From positions 124,001-188,000 of the forward strand of contig NZ_ALJC01000128.1 in the NCBI RefSeq assembly GCF_000282975.1: DNA of 64,000 bases. Reading direction: 5' to 3'. Made by a program: the position numbers and the translations under genes. Below are positions 35,155-43,731 of the stretch, one piece after another. Numbering within the stretch: position 1 is the first letter of the stretch; each line of letters opens with the position of its first letter. Origin of the DNA: Pseudomonas psychrophila HA-4 (GTDB taxonomy: Bacteria > Pseudomonadota > Gammaproteobacteria > Pseudomonadales > Pseudomonadaceae). The notes under the pieces were generated by a model. That model did no database searches and was not told where the DNA came from. It saw nothing but the letters and a program-made list of their open reading frames with translations.

Positions 35155-35943
35155 TTAACCTCCAACACTTGAGTAACGCACACAGGCCAATTTATAAAAT
35201 ATTGAGCACGCGCCATATATCAACACAAACCACACTATAAAAAGCAACAACAATTCAACGCCCAACGCCATACTTGGCCGAAGCAAGAACTCAGCAGGAC
35301 CACTAATAAACAACCTGAACGGATTATATTGCATAAAGGGTTTTATTGTTTCCGGCCAGTATGAAAGCGGCAGTAATGTCCCGCCTACAACACTGGATAA
35401 AACCACCTGAAAACTGATAATCATGTCAGATTTCGTCAGCCAAAATGCAGCCAAAGACATCAAAAATCCCACGATAAAGCATAAGACTAAATTCAATACG
35501 CTAAGACCAAGAAAGCCTAACGGCCCCACCCACCCCGTACCGGTGAAGCCCATATAGACCGCAATAACCACTAACGGAATAAAATAAAGAGACGCTCCAC
35601 CGAGAAAAATATAAAAATGATAACTTAAATAACTCAAGGGTTTGACAAAGAAACTTTCTAACTGACCCTGCCTAACATGCTCCGAAACATCCATAACCAA
35701 ATCATAGGCATTATTAAATCGCCCTAAGGCAAGCACACAGATGTAATACAGGTACATTTCATCTAATGAGTACCCAGGCAACTCGCCAGCACGCGCCCCC
35801 TCATAAACAAACGTCCATACTGCGAACTGTATAAAAAAAGGGATACCTGTAGCAATGACCAAATCCGTAATCAGCATGGATCGGTCCCGGTAGCTTGAAA
35901 GCAAACCCGTTTTAAACAGCGAAACGCAGGCTATTGAATTCAT
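35155..35943 (-). CDS. ABC-2 type permease (first subunit)
   Basis: The 262-residue product has six hydrophobic segments and the same family features as its downstream partner, including HVRQGQLESFFVKPLSYL between helices two and three. Pairs of such permeases with an adjacent ATPase form exporters whose substrates are mostly unknown. It lies 7 bp after the ATPase stop and abuts the second permease with no gap, so the three subunits are made from one message. Confidence 0.87.
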   Translation of the reverse strand: MNSIACVSLFKTGLLSSYRDRSMLITDLVIATGIPFFIQFAVWTFVYEGARAGELPGYSLDEMYLYYICVLALGRFNNAYDLVMDVSEHVRQGQLESFFVKPLSYLSYHFYIFLGGASLYFIPLVVIAVYMGFTGTGWVGPLGFLGLSVLNLVLCFIVGFLMSLAAFWLTKSDMIISFQVVLSSVVGGTLLPLSYWPETIKPFMQYNPFRLFISGPAEFLLRPSMALGVELLLLFIVWFVLIYGACSIFYKLACVRYSSVGG

Positions 35944-35950
35944 AGTTTAA

Positions 35951-36961
35951 TTACTCACTGGCCCATGAATTGAATAAATTTACGACACTATTTTCAAAAT
36001 CTAAAGCTTTGATCTCTAACGTGTAAATTCCGGGCTCAAACAGTTCGTAAACAGTTGTTATTTTAGAGGTGCTGACTACGTACACCAGTTGCTCATTAGC
36101 CTCACTGACCGGGTCAAGTTGCTGAGAGGCTTGCATTTTTTGTTTGAACTTTTCCAACACCGCTTCGTATTGCTCTTGCGCTACCGTCGTCACGGTGAGC
36201 TGCACCGTATCCTTAAGTTCATCATTAAGCTCACGCATACTTCCATCAAAACGGATTCGCCCTCGATCTAATATGATCGCCTCCTCACAACAGGACTCAA
36301 TATCCCCTAAATCATGACTCGTCAAAAATATAGAAAGCCCCTCTACTTTTCTCTTGTAATTTAAATATTTTCGAATCTCATATTTTGATGTCACATCAAG
36401 CCCCACTGTTGGCTCATCCAAAAAAATCAGCGTGGGAGCATGCATCAAATTTAATGCTAATTCACATTTAACTCGCTCGCCCAAGCTCAAGTTACGCACT
36501 GGCCTATTAAGTACATTGGCCAGATTTAGGGCTTCAACCAACTCACTTAAACGCTCTGAATAATCAATATTAGAAACACCATATATTTTACGGTAGGTAT
36601 CGAGACTGGTCTTCACAGGCAAGTCCCACCACAATGAGGTCTTATGGCCGAACACTGCGCCTATTTGTTTAAGAAATTGTCGGTCACGCTTGCTCGGATC
36701 AAACCCCAAAACCCGGACTGATCCAGAAGTAGGTTTTTGTATACCGCACAATATTTTAATTAAACTGGATTTACCCGCACCATTAGGCCCAATAAAACCA
36801 AGTGCCGACCCGGGCCGCAGGGAAAAATTGATATCGGTTAGACAGGCGTGCATATCGTACTCAGGACGTACTATACGGCGAAGCCATTGAGCCGCATTGA
36901 TACTTTCTTTTGGGAGAAAATAATTTTTGCACACAGACGAAACATTTATGACCGTTTCCAT
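35951..36961 (-). CDS. ABC exporter ATPase (DrrA-like, partner of the two ABC-2 permeases)
   Basis: The 336-residue ATPase has Walker A GPNGAGKS, a Q-loop region with FGHKTSLWWDLPV, signature LSLGERVKCE, Walker B LIFLDEPTVGLD and the switch histidine in LTSHD. A C-terminal domain of about 90 residues follows, as in DrrA-type exporters. FGHKTSLWWDLP is characteristic of ATPases paired with DUF990 permeases. ATG 36961 follows GGTGGGCG and is favoured over ATG 36973. It heads the exporter trio and lies 288 bp after the FAD-oxidase gene. Confidence 0.9.
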   Translation of the reverse strand: METVINVSSVCKNYFLPKESINAAQWLRRIVRPEYDMHACLTDINFSLRPGSALGFIGPNGAGKSSLIKILCGIQKPTSGSVRVLGFDPSKRDRQFLKQIGAVFGHKTSLWWDLPVKTSLDTYRKIYGVSNIDYSERLSELVEALNLANVLNRPVRNLSLGERVKCELALNLMHAPTLIFLDEPTVGLDVTSKYEIRKYLNYKRKVEGLSIFLTSHDLGDIESCCEEAIILDRGRIRFDGSMRELNDELKDTVQLTVTTVAQEQYEAVLEKFKQKMQASQQLDPVSEANEQLVYVVSTSKITTVYELFEPGIYTLEIKALDFENSVVNLFNSWASE

Positions 36962-37248
36962 CGCCCACCACATTAATATACCGATACGTAGCTAGAAAAA
37001 TACAACTCAGCGCAGTCGTACTCTGTTAGAAAAACAATCTATGCGTTAGAAACTCAAGCACACTATTAAAATCAGCACACCATTTTATATGGATCCACTC
37101 ATGGCACTATTTGCAAATGCTTTAGCGTTACTCAGGCACCCCTCTATCAAAATAGTGCTTCTACTGAGAGACCACGTTTTACATCACAACAAAGCCTCAT
37201 CAACTCTCCAACATGACACATTGTATGCTGCTAGCTTTACCCAGCTAC

Positions 37249-38613
37249 TCAAGCGTCCCTATTCACCCCTGATATATTGTGATTACGTCTAAACAAATTA
37301 GCAGGATCGTACCTTTTCTTGGCGAGAAATAAGCGTTCGCTACCCCGCCATACGAATTCTCTCTTACCCACTTCTGAGGGTGTGTAATTAGAGTACGAAG
37401 TTCCTTGCCACTCATCAGCCATACACTCTGCTGAAGACCTTACCCAGTTTATGTATTTCACGTCATCTGCGGGCACCAACCAGCGTGCCGAAAATAGAAT
37501 GCCATAATGCATCTTCACAAGCGGTAATGCACAGCTCACTGCTTGATTTATTCTTCGTGAAGGATTGAAATGCTCTAGTGTAATACTGCAGTTTTCCCCA
37601 GGCATGCTCTTGGCACATGCTAATAATGACGTTGATATTTCAGCTCCCATAAAATCTGGGCATACAGACTTCCAATAACCTCTCATGGGCGTAGAAAAGT
37701 GTTCATCTGACCACGATTGCCAAGATGCATAATTACGCGTTATCAACGCATGCTTTATCGATGCACCCAGGTAGCTCTCAAGTTGATGTATCTCCCTATT
37801 ATCCGGGGAGTTGCTGAGACAAAAATCGATGAAAAGCTTACATACACGGCCACCATTAACGACTTTAAGTAAAGGAGCAACTACAAGATTAGGCGGACAA
37901 TACTCATTCAAATAAACAATTAAATTCTTGAATATCTCCTCTATGCTTTCATCAAAAACTTCGATGGTTCCGCAATACACTGTCGGCAGTAGTGATAGTC
38001 GAAACCTGAACTCGAGCACAATACCGAAATTTCCTCCTCCTCCCCGCAGTGCCCACAATAACTCTTCATGCGCTGGATCTTCCGCGTTGACAATAGTTCC
38101 ATTGGCAAGCAGCACATCCGCACCGATTAAGCTTTCACATGTATAGCCAAGGCTACCCAGAAGCCAGCCTATGCCTCCCCCCAGTGTCAATCCAGCAATA
38201 CCGGTGTCACTTACGGTCCCGACAGGGATGACATAGCCTCTTTGACATAGAGTATTATCGATGTCGCGTAAACGAGCTCCTGGCAGTATTCGTGCTATTC
38301 CATTTTCTGCGTCCACATGCACATCAGTGAAAGGGGAGAAGTCAATCAGTATTCCTCCGTGTGTAGAACCGAACCCCGCAATATGATGCCCACCGCCTCT
38401 GATAGCGAGTTCAATATTATGAAGAGCCCCATACTTCACAACGGCCTTTAATACCGCTCGGCTCATTGTCTGAACTATCATTATCGGATAAAGGTCATGC
38501 ATTCGGTTATACACTTTCCGGGATTCTTCATACGCAGGATCACCCGGAAATATAATAACGACACCCTCGAACTTATCCAGCAACTCTCTGCCAAAATTGC
38601 TATGGCCTGTCAC
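37249..38613 (-). CDS. FAD-linked oxidase of the berberine-bridge-enzyme (BBE) type
   Basis: The 454-residue product has a PCMH-type FAD domain with IRGGGHHIAGFG, where His76 is the usual 8-alpha-histidyl attachment residue. The usual cysteine for a second covalent bond is replaced by Val in VGTVSDTGIAGLTLGGG, so the flavin is probably bound by one link only. The C-terminus has the BBE motif (NYTPSE ... YDPANLFRRN). Such oxidases perform oxidations of alcohols, amines or C-C/C-N ring closures in natural-product pathways. The start is GTG 38613 with GGGGGA upstream. No signal peptide is seen, so it acts in the cytoplasm. Confidence 0.88.
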   Translation of the reverse strand: MTGHSNFGRELLDKFEGVVIIFPGDPAYEESRKVYNRMHDLYPIMIVQTMSRAVLKAVVKYGALHNIELAIRGGGHHIAGFGSTHGGILIDFSPFTDVHVDAENGIARILPGARLRDIDNTLCQRGYVIPVGTVSDTGIAGLTLGGGIGWLLGSLGYTCESLIGADVLLANGTIVNAEDPAHEELLWALRGGGGNFGIVLEFRFRLSLLPTVYCGTIEVFDESIEEIFKNLIVYLNEYCPPNLVVAPLLKVVNGGRVCKLFIDFCLSNSPDNREIHQLESYLGASIKHALITRNYASWQSWSDEHFSTPMRGYWKSVCPDFMGAEISTSLLACAKSMPGENCSITLEHFNPSRRINQAVSCALPLVKMHYGILFSARWLVPADDVKYINWVRSSAECMADEWQGTSYSNYTPSEVGKREFVWRGSERLFLAKKRYDPANLFRRNHNISGVNRDA

Positions 38614-38833
38614 TATTAATCCCCCGCATTAAAAACGGCTAAGCACCCTAACGGCTATCGACACCAAAGAGAAAACAATATTAGAACTTCACATCCCCAA
38701 GCAGACAGCCAGCAACGAAAGTCAAACCCATAGCACATTTGCCAATCTATTGATCACTCAAAAAACGATAGCCAGCGCACTACAAGAACAGCTTATAAGC
38801 TGCCAAATTCACGCACTCAGGAAACACATTCAA

Positions 38834-39790
38834 TCACCTGGCATTTTTCACAACATCAACACTATTTTTTAGCTCGGCTATCGCATGCAACAACATTGCT
38901 CTCAATGCATCCTTCTTCTGACCTGCCAGATGCGAAGTCACCACCAAATTTCTGGAGGGCAATGTGAGCAACTGATAAGGGTCGCCTAAGGCACCGATAT
39001 TATCTACCCCCTCATTATAGTAACCATCGATAAAACAAAAGGCTTCCGGCTTATTCCGCAAATGGTTTTTAAGACTCTCTGCGCAGACAATTCTCGGGCT
39101 AGACATATTGAAAATTGACAAGTTATATTTTGACTTTTCTAATACAGCTCTATCAACCAACCCATAAGTATCCTCACACCCAGCGATGTGAATAAATAGA
39201 CAATCTACTGCCTCTACCATTTCTTGAATAGAGGTGTAATTCAAACCTAACGACAGTTCGGCGTCATACTTTCTATGGCGTGACCAGTAATATAAATTTC
39301 TACATCCTTTCTCACGAAGCGCTTTAGCGACTTCTTGTCCAATATTCCCCATACCGATAATTCCGACACTCTGATCTACCACAGAAGGACGTACGGTTTG
39401 GGGCCAGCGACTGCCATCTTTCACACACTCAATGCTTTCAAATATGCCAGCAGTGCACACTGTCATCATCGCTAACGTAAACTCGGCGACGGCCAGAACA
39501 TTCAAGCCCGGGGTATTTGAAACGTTGATACCTTTTTGCGTCGCAGCTTCAATGTCCACAAAACTGGCTGTACCGGTCCCCATCACCACCACGTGCTTTA
39601 ACTCGCTTGCACAGCTGAGCCAGTGAGCAGATACATATTCGGGGCCACCTACGATATAACCGTGCACAGAAGGCAATATGTCTAGAATATGTTGCTCGCT
39701 GACGGGTTTGCGCAGGTGTATTAGCTTAACCTCGGAAGAGAATGCGCCCGCGGGGACGTCAAAATCTCCCGTGACCAGAACGGTCCTCAT
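38834..39790 (-). CDS. D-2-hydroxyacid dehydrogenase family protein with altered active site
   Basis: The 318-residue product has the family's two-domain layout: an N-terminal substrate domain, the NAD-binding GIIGMGNIGQE motif (146-151 core), and a catalytic histidine in TSHLAG (His287). The position normally held by the catalytic arginine (N-x-A-R-G) reads N-M-S-S-P, with Ser231; an Arg two residues later may or may not substitute. It could still bind NAD(P)H and reduce a 2-oxo acid, or it may have a changed role. Its start overlaps the aminotransferase stop by 4 bp (ATGA), suggesting consecutive steps. Confidence 0.85.
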   Translation of the reverse strand: MRTVLVTGDFDVPAGAFSSEVKLIHLRKPVSEQHILDILPSVHGYIVGGPEYVSAHWLSCASELKHVVVMGTGTASFVDIEAATQKGINVSNTPGLNVLAVAEFTLAMMTVCTAGIFESIECVKDGSRWPQTVRPSVVDQSVGIIGMGNIGQEVAKALREKGCRNLYYWSRHRKYDAELSLGLNYTSIQEMVEAVDCLFIHIAGCEDTYGLVDRAVLEKSKYNLSIFNMSSPRIVCAESLKNHLRNKPEAFCFIDGYYNEGVDNIGALGDPYQLLTLPSRNLVVTSHLAGQKKDALRAMLLHAIAELKNSVDVVKNAR

Positions 39791-40986
39791 GCATGTACCA
39801 CATGAGAAATAGTAAACGTCTTCAACTGCTGACTTTCGGCCAGATCATTTAATGCTTTTTTCAACTGATCGATCGAGTGCTTGAACACATGATCCGGTTT
39901 AAGTACCGCAATTCTCACCCGGTTGTGTCCTGCTGTGTGATGGCTGTTCCAATAAAAGTAACGACCCGGTAACACCGCAACTCCATAGGTAGCCAAATAA
40001 GCCGTCAAATTCAAATCATCAAGCCCCGTAGACTCTATATTCAACCAGACCACACTCATGGTTGCATCACTGGAAGGTGATTCAACTACAACCTGCGTAG
40101 TCGATAATGCTTTATAGGCGTACCTGGCGTTATCTCTCACCAATGACTGGATATAGGAAACTCCACCTTTGGCCTGCGTAGCATCTATAAATTCAATAAG
40201 AATGCGCAGGGATAAATTTGAGCTACACAGGTAAATTTCTTCATAAATGCTACGGACACTGGCAGCATTATCTTCACTGTACGAAAGGAGGCTAACCTTA
40301 GTGTCTAAACTCGGCCATTGTTTCCCGGTATCCTCAAGAATAATAAAGGAGGCCTTTTTTTCCAACAGCATCTGGTATTCATCAACCGTGTTGTTATTGC
40401 AGAACCTGAATGAAGTATCGAGCACCACAACCACGCCCTGCTCGACGCAAAGGTCCATGACTTGCGACATCATGCCTTCGCTGATGACCGTGCCTGTCGG
40501 GTTGTTGGGATTGACCAAGAACAGCACATCAATTTTTTCTGCTGCTAGAATTTCCCGCAAACACCCTATATCGCTGAATACCGCTTCTGCGACAGGCTTT
40601 AAATTAACTTCACGACGCCTCAGCAATTGCGCCAGGTTATCAAAAGTAGGCTCTACCAAACCAACGGTATAATTCATTTCTCGCGCCCACGCGCCAACAA
40701 TATCAATACTGTTCGACGCTGTTGGGCACACGGAAAAGAAAGTGTGCCCTTTAAGACCTTGAAGCCCGAAGTAATCAGAGAATTTATCTTTAAATAGTAA
40801 TTCCATTTCAGGCACTGGGATTTTCTCAGCAGCCCCCCACAACTCAGGCAACGCACTGACTACCGAACTGAAACACTGTGTTGCTGATAAGTAGCTATGC
40901 CCATCTGCCAAATTGTAAGGCGCCGACAAGCCATACACTTCCAGCTCAGTCAGACAGTTGTTTTTGGACAACGTCGATTTTTCCAT
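39787..40986 (-). CDS. PLP-dependent class I/II aminotransferase
   Basis: The 399-residue product is a fold-type I aminotransferase-like enzyme. NPNNPTG (159-165), the cofactor-binding aspartate in VVLDTSFRF (Asp190) and the candidate Schiff-base lysine in LEDTGKQWPSLD (Lys222) are in the right order. The TGKxWPxxDxK version of the lysine motif marks a subgroup apart from ordinary aspartate or histidinol-phosphate aminotransferases. ATG 40986 is chosen because AGGAA lies about 8 nt upstream. It is the first gene of the island operon and is coupled to the 2-hydroxyacid dehydrogenase relative. Confidence 0.85.
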   Translation of the reverse strand: MEKSTLSKNNCLTELEVYGLSAPYNLADGHSYLSATQCFSSVVSALPELWGAAEKIPVPEMELLFKDKFSDYFGLQGLKGHTFFSVCPTASNSIDIVGAWAREMNYTVGLVEPTFDNLAQLLRRREVNLKPVAEAVFSDIGCLREILAAEKIDVLFLVNPNNPTGTVISEGMMSQVMDLCVEQGVVVVLDTSFRFCNNNTVDEYQMLLEKKASFIILEDTGKQWPSLDTKVSLLSYSEDNAASVRSIYEEIYLCSSNLSLRILIEFIDATQAKGGVSYIQSLVRDNARYAYKALSTTQVVVESPSSDATMSVVWLNIESTGLDDLNLTAYLATYGVAVLPGRYFYWNSHHTAGHNRVRIAVLKPDHVFKHSIDQLKKALNDLAESQQLKTFTISHVVHA

Positions 40987-41328
40987 TTTTGTTATTCCTG
41001 ATCGATAGCCACAACACAATGAGCAAGCGACAACACATAACCAACGAAAACCATAACTTTCACGCCGCCATGCTAATAGCCATCAATCAAGTTTGTATAC
41101 CTGATATTCAAACACCCACCGTTCAAAACATTTCAACTTCACAGTAAATATTTCATCTAGCGTAATTTAAACACCACTCACTGTAGGACTAGGATACTTA
41201 GACTTAGCGCTAATTCTGAATAGGGCATTAACCTTCCAGAATCACGATTTCTTGATACACACTTACTTTCAACTTACTAATACATTCATTAAATACGCAC
41301 GCAATACAACGTAGGGCTTTTAGTCTTG
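40987..41328. promoter_or_regulatory. AT-rich leader upstream of the island operon
   Basis: No credible gene was found in these 342 bp. The region is strongly AT-rich and is the only sizeable space upstream of the nine minus-strand island genes, so it should hold their main promoter. An inverted GTTTG-N13-CAAAC pair near 41092-41114 is a weak operator candidate. No regulatory gene accompanies the island, so control must come from elsewhere. Confidence 0.4.
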
Positions 41329-41341
41329 GCTAATAAGACAG
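41329..41341 (+). repeat. Right 13-bp direct repeat flanking the AT-rich island
   Basis: GCTAATAAGACAG matches the copy at 29574-29586 exactly. It ends at the base next to the yceK-like stop codon (TTA at 41342 on the plus strand), so the island begins immediately beyond that backbone gene. Confidence 0.7.
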
Positions 41342-41632
41342 TTAAAACCCACCCGTGGCCTGAAAACCCACGCCCAGCACAGTCAGCACCGATAAGGGCA
41401 ATAGCAGGGTGTCCAGCAGGGCGCTGGCGGGCAGGTCTACTGCCGGGTAACGAGGTGCATCAGCACCAAAGTGATCTTTCGCACAGCAGCCGCCTTGCAG
41501 CGCATACCAGTCCAGTCGAGTACCTGAATAGACAATCGGCGCACCCGGCTGCGCTGCGTTCAGCGTGCTTACACTGGCGCAGCCACTGAGTTGAATACCC
41601 AGCAGCAGCGCCAACAGAAGGGATTTAATCAT
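41342..41632 (-). CDS. YceK/YidQ-type small lipoprotein (DUF1375)
   Basis: The 96-residue product starts with a lipoprotein signal (IQLSGC, Cys18), then has VYSGTRLDWYALQGGCC and the closing DTLLLPLSVL hydrophobic segment typical of DUF1375 proteins such as YceK and YidQ. Function is unknown; they are outer- or inner-membrane lipoproteins. ATG 41632 overlaps the ubiX stop by 8 bp; ATG 41644 is an alternative. Its 3' end adjoins the island's right direct repeat. Confidence 0.85.
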   Translation of the reverse strand: MIKSLLLALLLGIQLSGCASVSTLNAAQPGAPIVYSGTRLDWYALQGGCCAKDHFGADAPRYPAVDLPASALLDTLLLPLSVLTVLGVGFQATGGF

Positions 41633-42254
41633 CGCCGCCGACATGGTGCTCGCCCCATCGCGGGAGCATGTCTTGCGGGATGTTGAGCAGATTAAGAATG
41701 CGAGCCACCACGAAGTCCACCAGATCATCAATGGTTTGCGGCTGGTGATAGAAACCAGGGGACGCGGGCAAGATTACAGCGCCCATGTTTGACAGCTTGA
41801 GCATGTTTTCCAGGTGGATACTGGAGTACGGCGCCTCACGCGGCACCAATATCAACTGCCGACGCTCTTTAAGCGTTACATCGGCTGCCCGCTCAATCAG
41901 GTTGTTGCACGCCCCTGTGGCAATGGCCGATAGCGTGCCCGTCGAACACGGCACCACGACCATCGCAGCCGGTGCTCCAGAGCCTGACGCCACCGGCGAC
42001 ATCCAGTCTTCCTTGCCGTACACACGAATCTGCCCGGCTGCCGCGCCGGTGTATTCGGTCAGAAAGGCCTGCATGGTTTGTGGCTTAGGTGGCAGGCTGA
42101 CATCGGTTTCGGTCGCCATGACCAACTGCGCCGCTTTAGAAATCAGGAAGTGGACTTCGCGGTCTTCCCGAACCAAGCAATCGAGCAGACGCAATGCATA
42201 GGGCATACCCGAGGCGCCGGTCACGGCCAGCGTAATGCGCTCTGGGCCGCTCAT
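41625..42254 (-). CDS. ubiX: Flavin prenyltransferase UbiX
   Basis: UbiX makes the prenylated FMN cofactor needed by the decarboxylase UbiD in ubiquinone synthesis. The 209-residue product has the GASGMPYALRLLDCL opening, the PCSTGTLSAIATGACNNLIERAADV flavin-binding block and the VPREAPYSSIHLENMLKLSNMGAVILPA dimethylallyl-phosphate region. Its start overlaps the mpl stop by 4 bp. Confidence 0.96.
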   Translation of the reverse strand: MSGPERITLAVTGASGMPYALRLLDCLVREDREVHFLISKAAQLVMATETDVSLPPKPQTMQAFLTEYTGAAAGQIRVYGKEDWMSPVASGSGAPAAMVVVPCSTGTLSAIATGACNNLIERAADVTLKERRQLILVPREAPYSSIHLENMLKLSNMGAVILPASPGFYHQPQTIDDLVDFVVARILNLLNIPQDMLPRWGEHHVGGDD

Positions 42255-43600
42255 TGCAGCGCGTCCGCTAACTTGCCATGCAGGCCGCCGAAGCCGCCGT
42301 TGCTCATGATCACCACGTGAGTACCGGGTTTAGCCTGCGCTTTAACGTCAGCAATGATGGCCTCCAACGAATCGCAAACCAGCGTCGGCACGGGGCTTGA
42401 TGCCACGGTCGCAGCCAAGTCCCAACCCAGATTGGCCGGTGCGTACCACACCACGTGATCGGCCTGAACCACACTTTGCGGCAAGCCATCGCGGTGCGCG
42501 CCAAGTTTCATGGAGTTAGAGCGAGGCTCGATCACCGCGATCAGCGGCGCATCGCCAATGCGTTTGCGCAGCCCGTCGAGCGTGGTCGCAATAGCGGTTG
42601 GATGGTGAGCAAAGTCGTCGTAGATCGTAATACCGCGCACTTCAGCAACTTTTTCCATACGCCGTTTTACGCTTTTGAAGGCGCTCAGGCCGTCAATCGC
42701 CAAACTCGGCACCACACCCACATGGCGGGCTGCTGCCAAGGTAGCCAAGGCGTTGGCCACGTTGTGCTGACCAGTCATGTCCCACTCGACCGTGCCTTGA
42801 ACTGCGCCTTCAAACAGCACCTCAAAGCGCGAGCCGTCTTCACTAAGCAGCCGAGCTTGCCATTGGCCACCTTCGCCGGTGGTTTGCACCGGGGTCCAGC
42901 AGCCCATTTCAATCACACGTTGCAAGGCAGGTTCGGTGGTGGGATGAATCACCAGCCCCTCACTCGGAATGGTACGCACCAAGTGATGAAATTGGCGCTC
43001 AATCGCGGGCAGATCGGGGAAGATATCAGCGTGATCGAACTCAAGATTGTTGAGGATCGCGGTGCGAGGGCGGTAGTGAACGAACTTGGAACGCTTGTCG
43101 AAGAACGCACTGTCGTACTCATCGGCTTCAACGACGAAAAATGGCGTGTCGCCTAAACGGGCCGAGACGGCAAAGTTTTGTGGCACACCGCCGATCAGGA
43201 AACCCGGCGCCATGCCCGCGTGTTCAAGCACCCAGGCCAGCATGCTGCTAGTGGTGGTTTTGCCATGCGTACCGGCAACAGCCAGCACCCAACGGCCTTG
43301 CAGCACATGATCAGCCAGCCATTGCGGACCTGACACATAAGGCAGGCCTTTATTGAGCACGTATTCAACCGCCGGGTTGCCACGCGACAGTGCGTTGCCG
43401 ATGACCACCAGATCGGGGGCAGGGTTGAGCTGCGCCGGGTCGTAACCTTGGGTCAATTCAATGCCTTGAGCTTGCAGTTGGGTGCTCATTGGCGGATAGA
43501 CGTTAGCGTCAGAACCGGTAACGTGATGGCCCAGTTCTTTGGCCAATACCGCCAGCGAACCCATGAAAGTGCCGCAAATACCAAGAATATGAATATGCAT
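42251..43600 (-). CDS. mpl: UDP-MurNAc:L-Ala-gamma-D-Glu-meso-DAP ligase Mpl
   Basis: Mpl attaches recycled tripeptide to UDP-MurNAc, feeding peptidoglycan synthesis; it complements LdcA and the transglycosylases encoded in this window. The 449-residue Mur ligase has MHIHILGICGTFMGSLA, the ATP loop AVAGTHGKTTTSSML, the EADEYDSAFFDKRSKF metal-binding region and DDFAHHPTAI. It overlaps ubiX by 4 bp. Confidence 0.96.
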   Translation of the reverse strand: MHIHILGICGTFMGSLAVLAKELGHHVTGSDANVYPPMSTQLQAQGIELTQGYDPAQLNPAPDLVVIGNALSRGNPAVEYVLNKGLPYVSGPQWLADHVLQGRWVLAVAGTHGKTTTSSMLAWVLEHAGMAPGFLIGGVPQNFAVSARLGDTPFFVVEADEYDSAFFDKRSKFVHYRPRTAILNNLEFDHADIFPDLPAIERQFHHLVRTIPSEGLVIHPTTEPALQRVIEMGCWTPVQTTGEGGQWQARLLSEDGSRFEVLFEGAVQGTVEWDMTGQHNVANALATLAAARHVGVVPSLAIDGLSAFKSVKRRMEKVAEVRGITIYDDFAHHPTAIATTLDGLRKRIGDAPLIAVIEPRSNSMKLGAHRDGLPQSVVQADHVVWYAPANLGWDLAATVASSPVPTLVCDSLEAIIADVKAQAKPGTHVVIMSNGGFGGLHGKLADALQ

Positions 43601-43671
43601 AGTCGACCTCGTAAATCATCGGCGAAGGGTAGGTTTTTAAGTAGCAAGCGGCAAGCTATAAGCGACAAGAA

Positions 43672-43706
43672 AAAGCCAGAGCGGTCGAGGTGCCCGCTCT
43701 GGCTTT
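43672..43706 (-). terminator. Rho-independent terminator of eatR
   Basis: AAAGCCAGAGCGG (43672-43684) pairs perfectly over 13 bp with CCGCTCTGGCTTT (43694-43706) around a 9-nt loop. Read on the minus strand it is followed by a T-run (CTTTTTC), placing it just after the eatR stop and before mpl. Confidence 0.85.
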
Positions 43707-43731
43707 GCTTCGCCCTGCTTTTACTTGTCGC

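Noticed and set aside
37089..37292. Plus-strand 67-codon frame in the gap before the FAD-oxidase gene
   Set aside because: It runs into the 3' end of the oxidase gene on the opposite strand, has no ribosome site and no recognisable features.
40247..40672. Plus-strand 141-codon frame antisense to the island aminotransferase
   Set aside because: Serine/threonine-rich translation typical of an antisense frame, with no motif or promoter support.
29574..41341. Island as a transposon or integrative element
   Set aside because: No transposase, integrase, terminal inverted repeats or tRNA target is visible; only the 13-bp direct repeats remain, so a mobile_element call is not supported.
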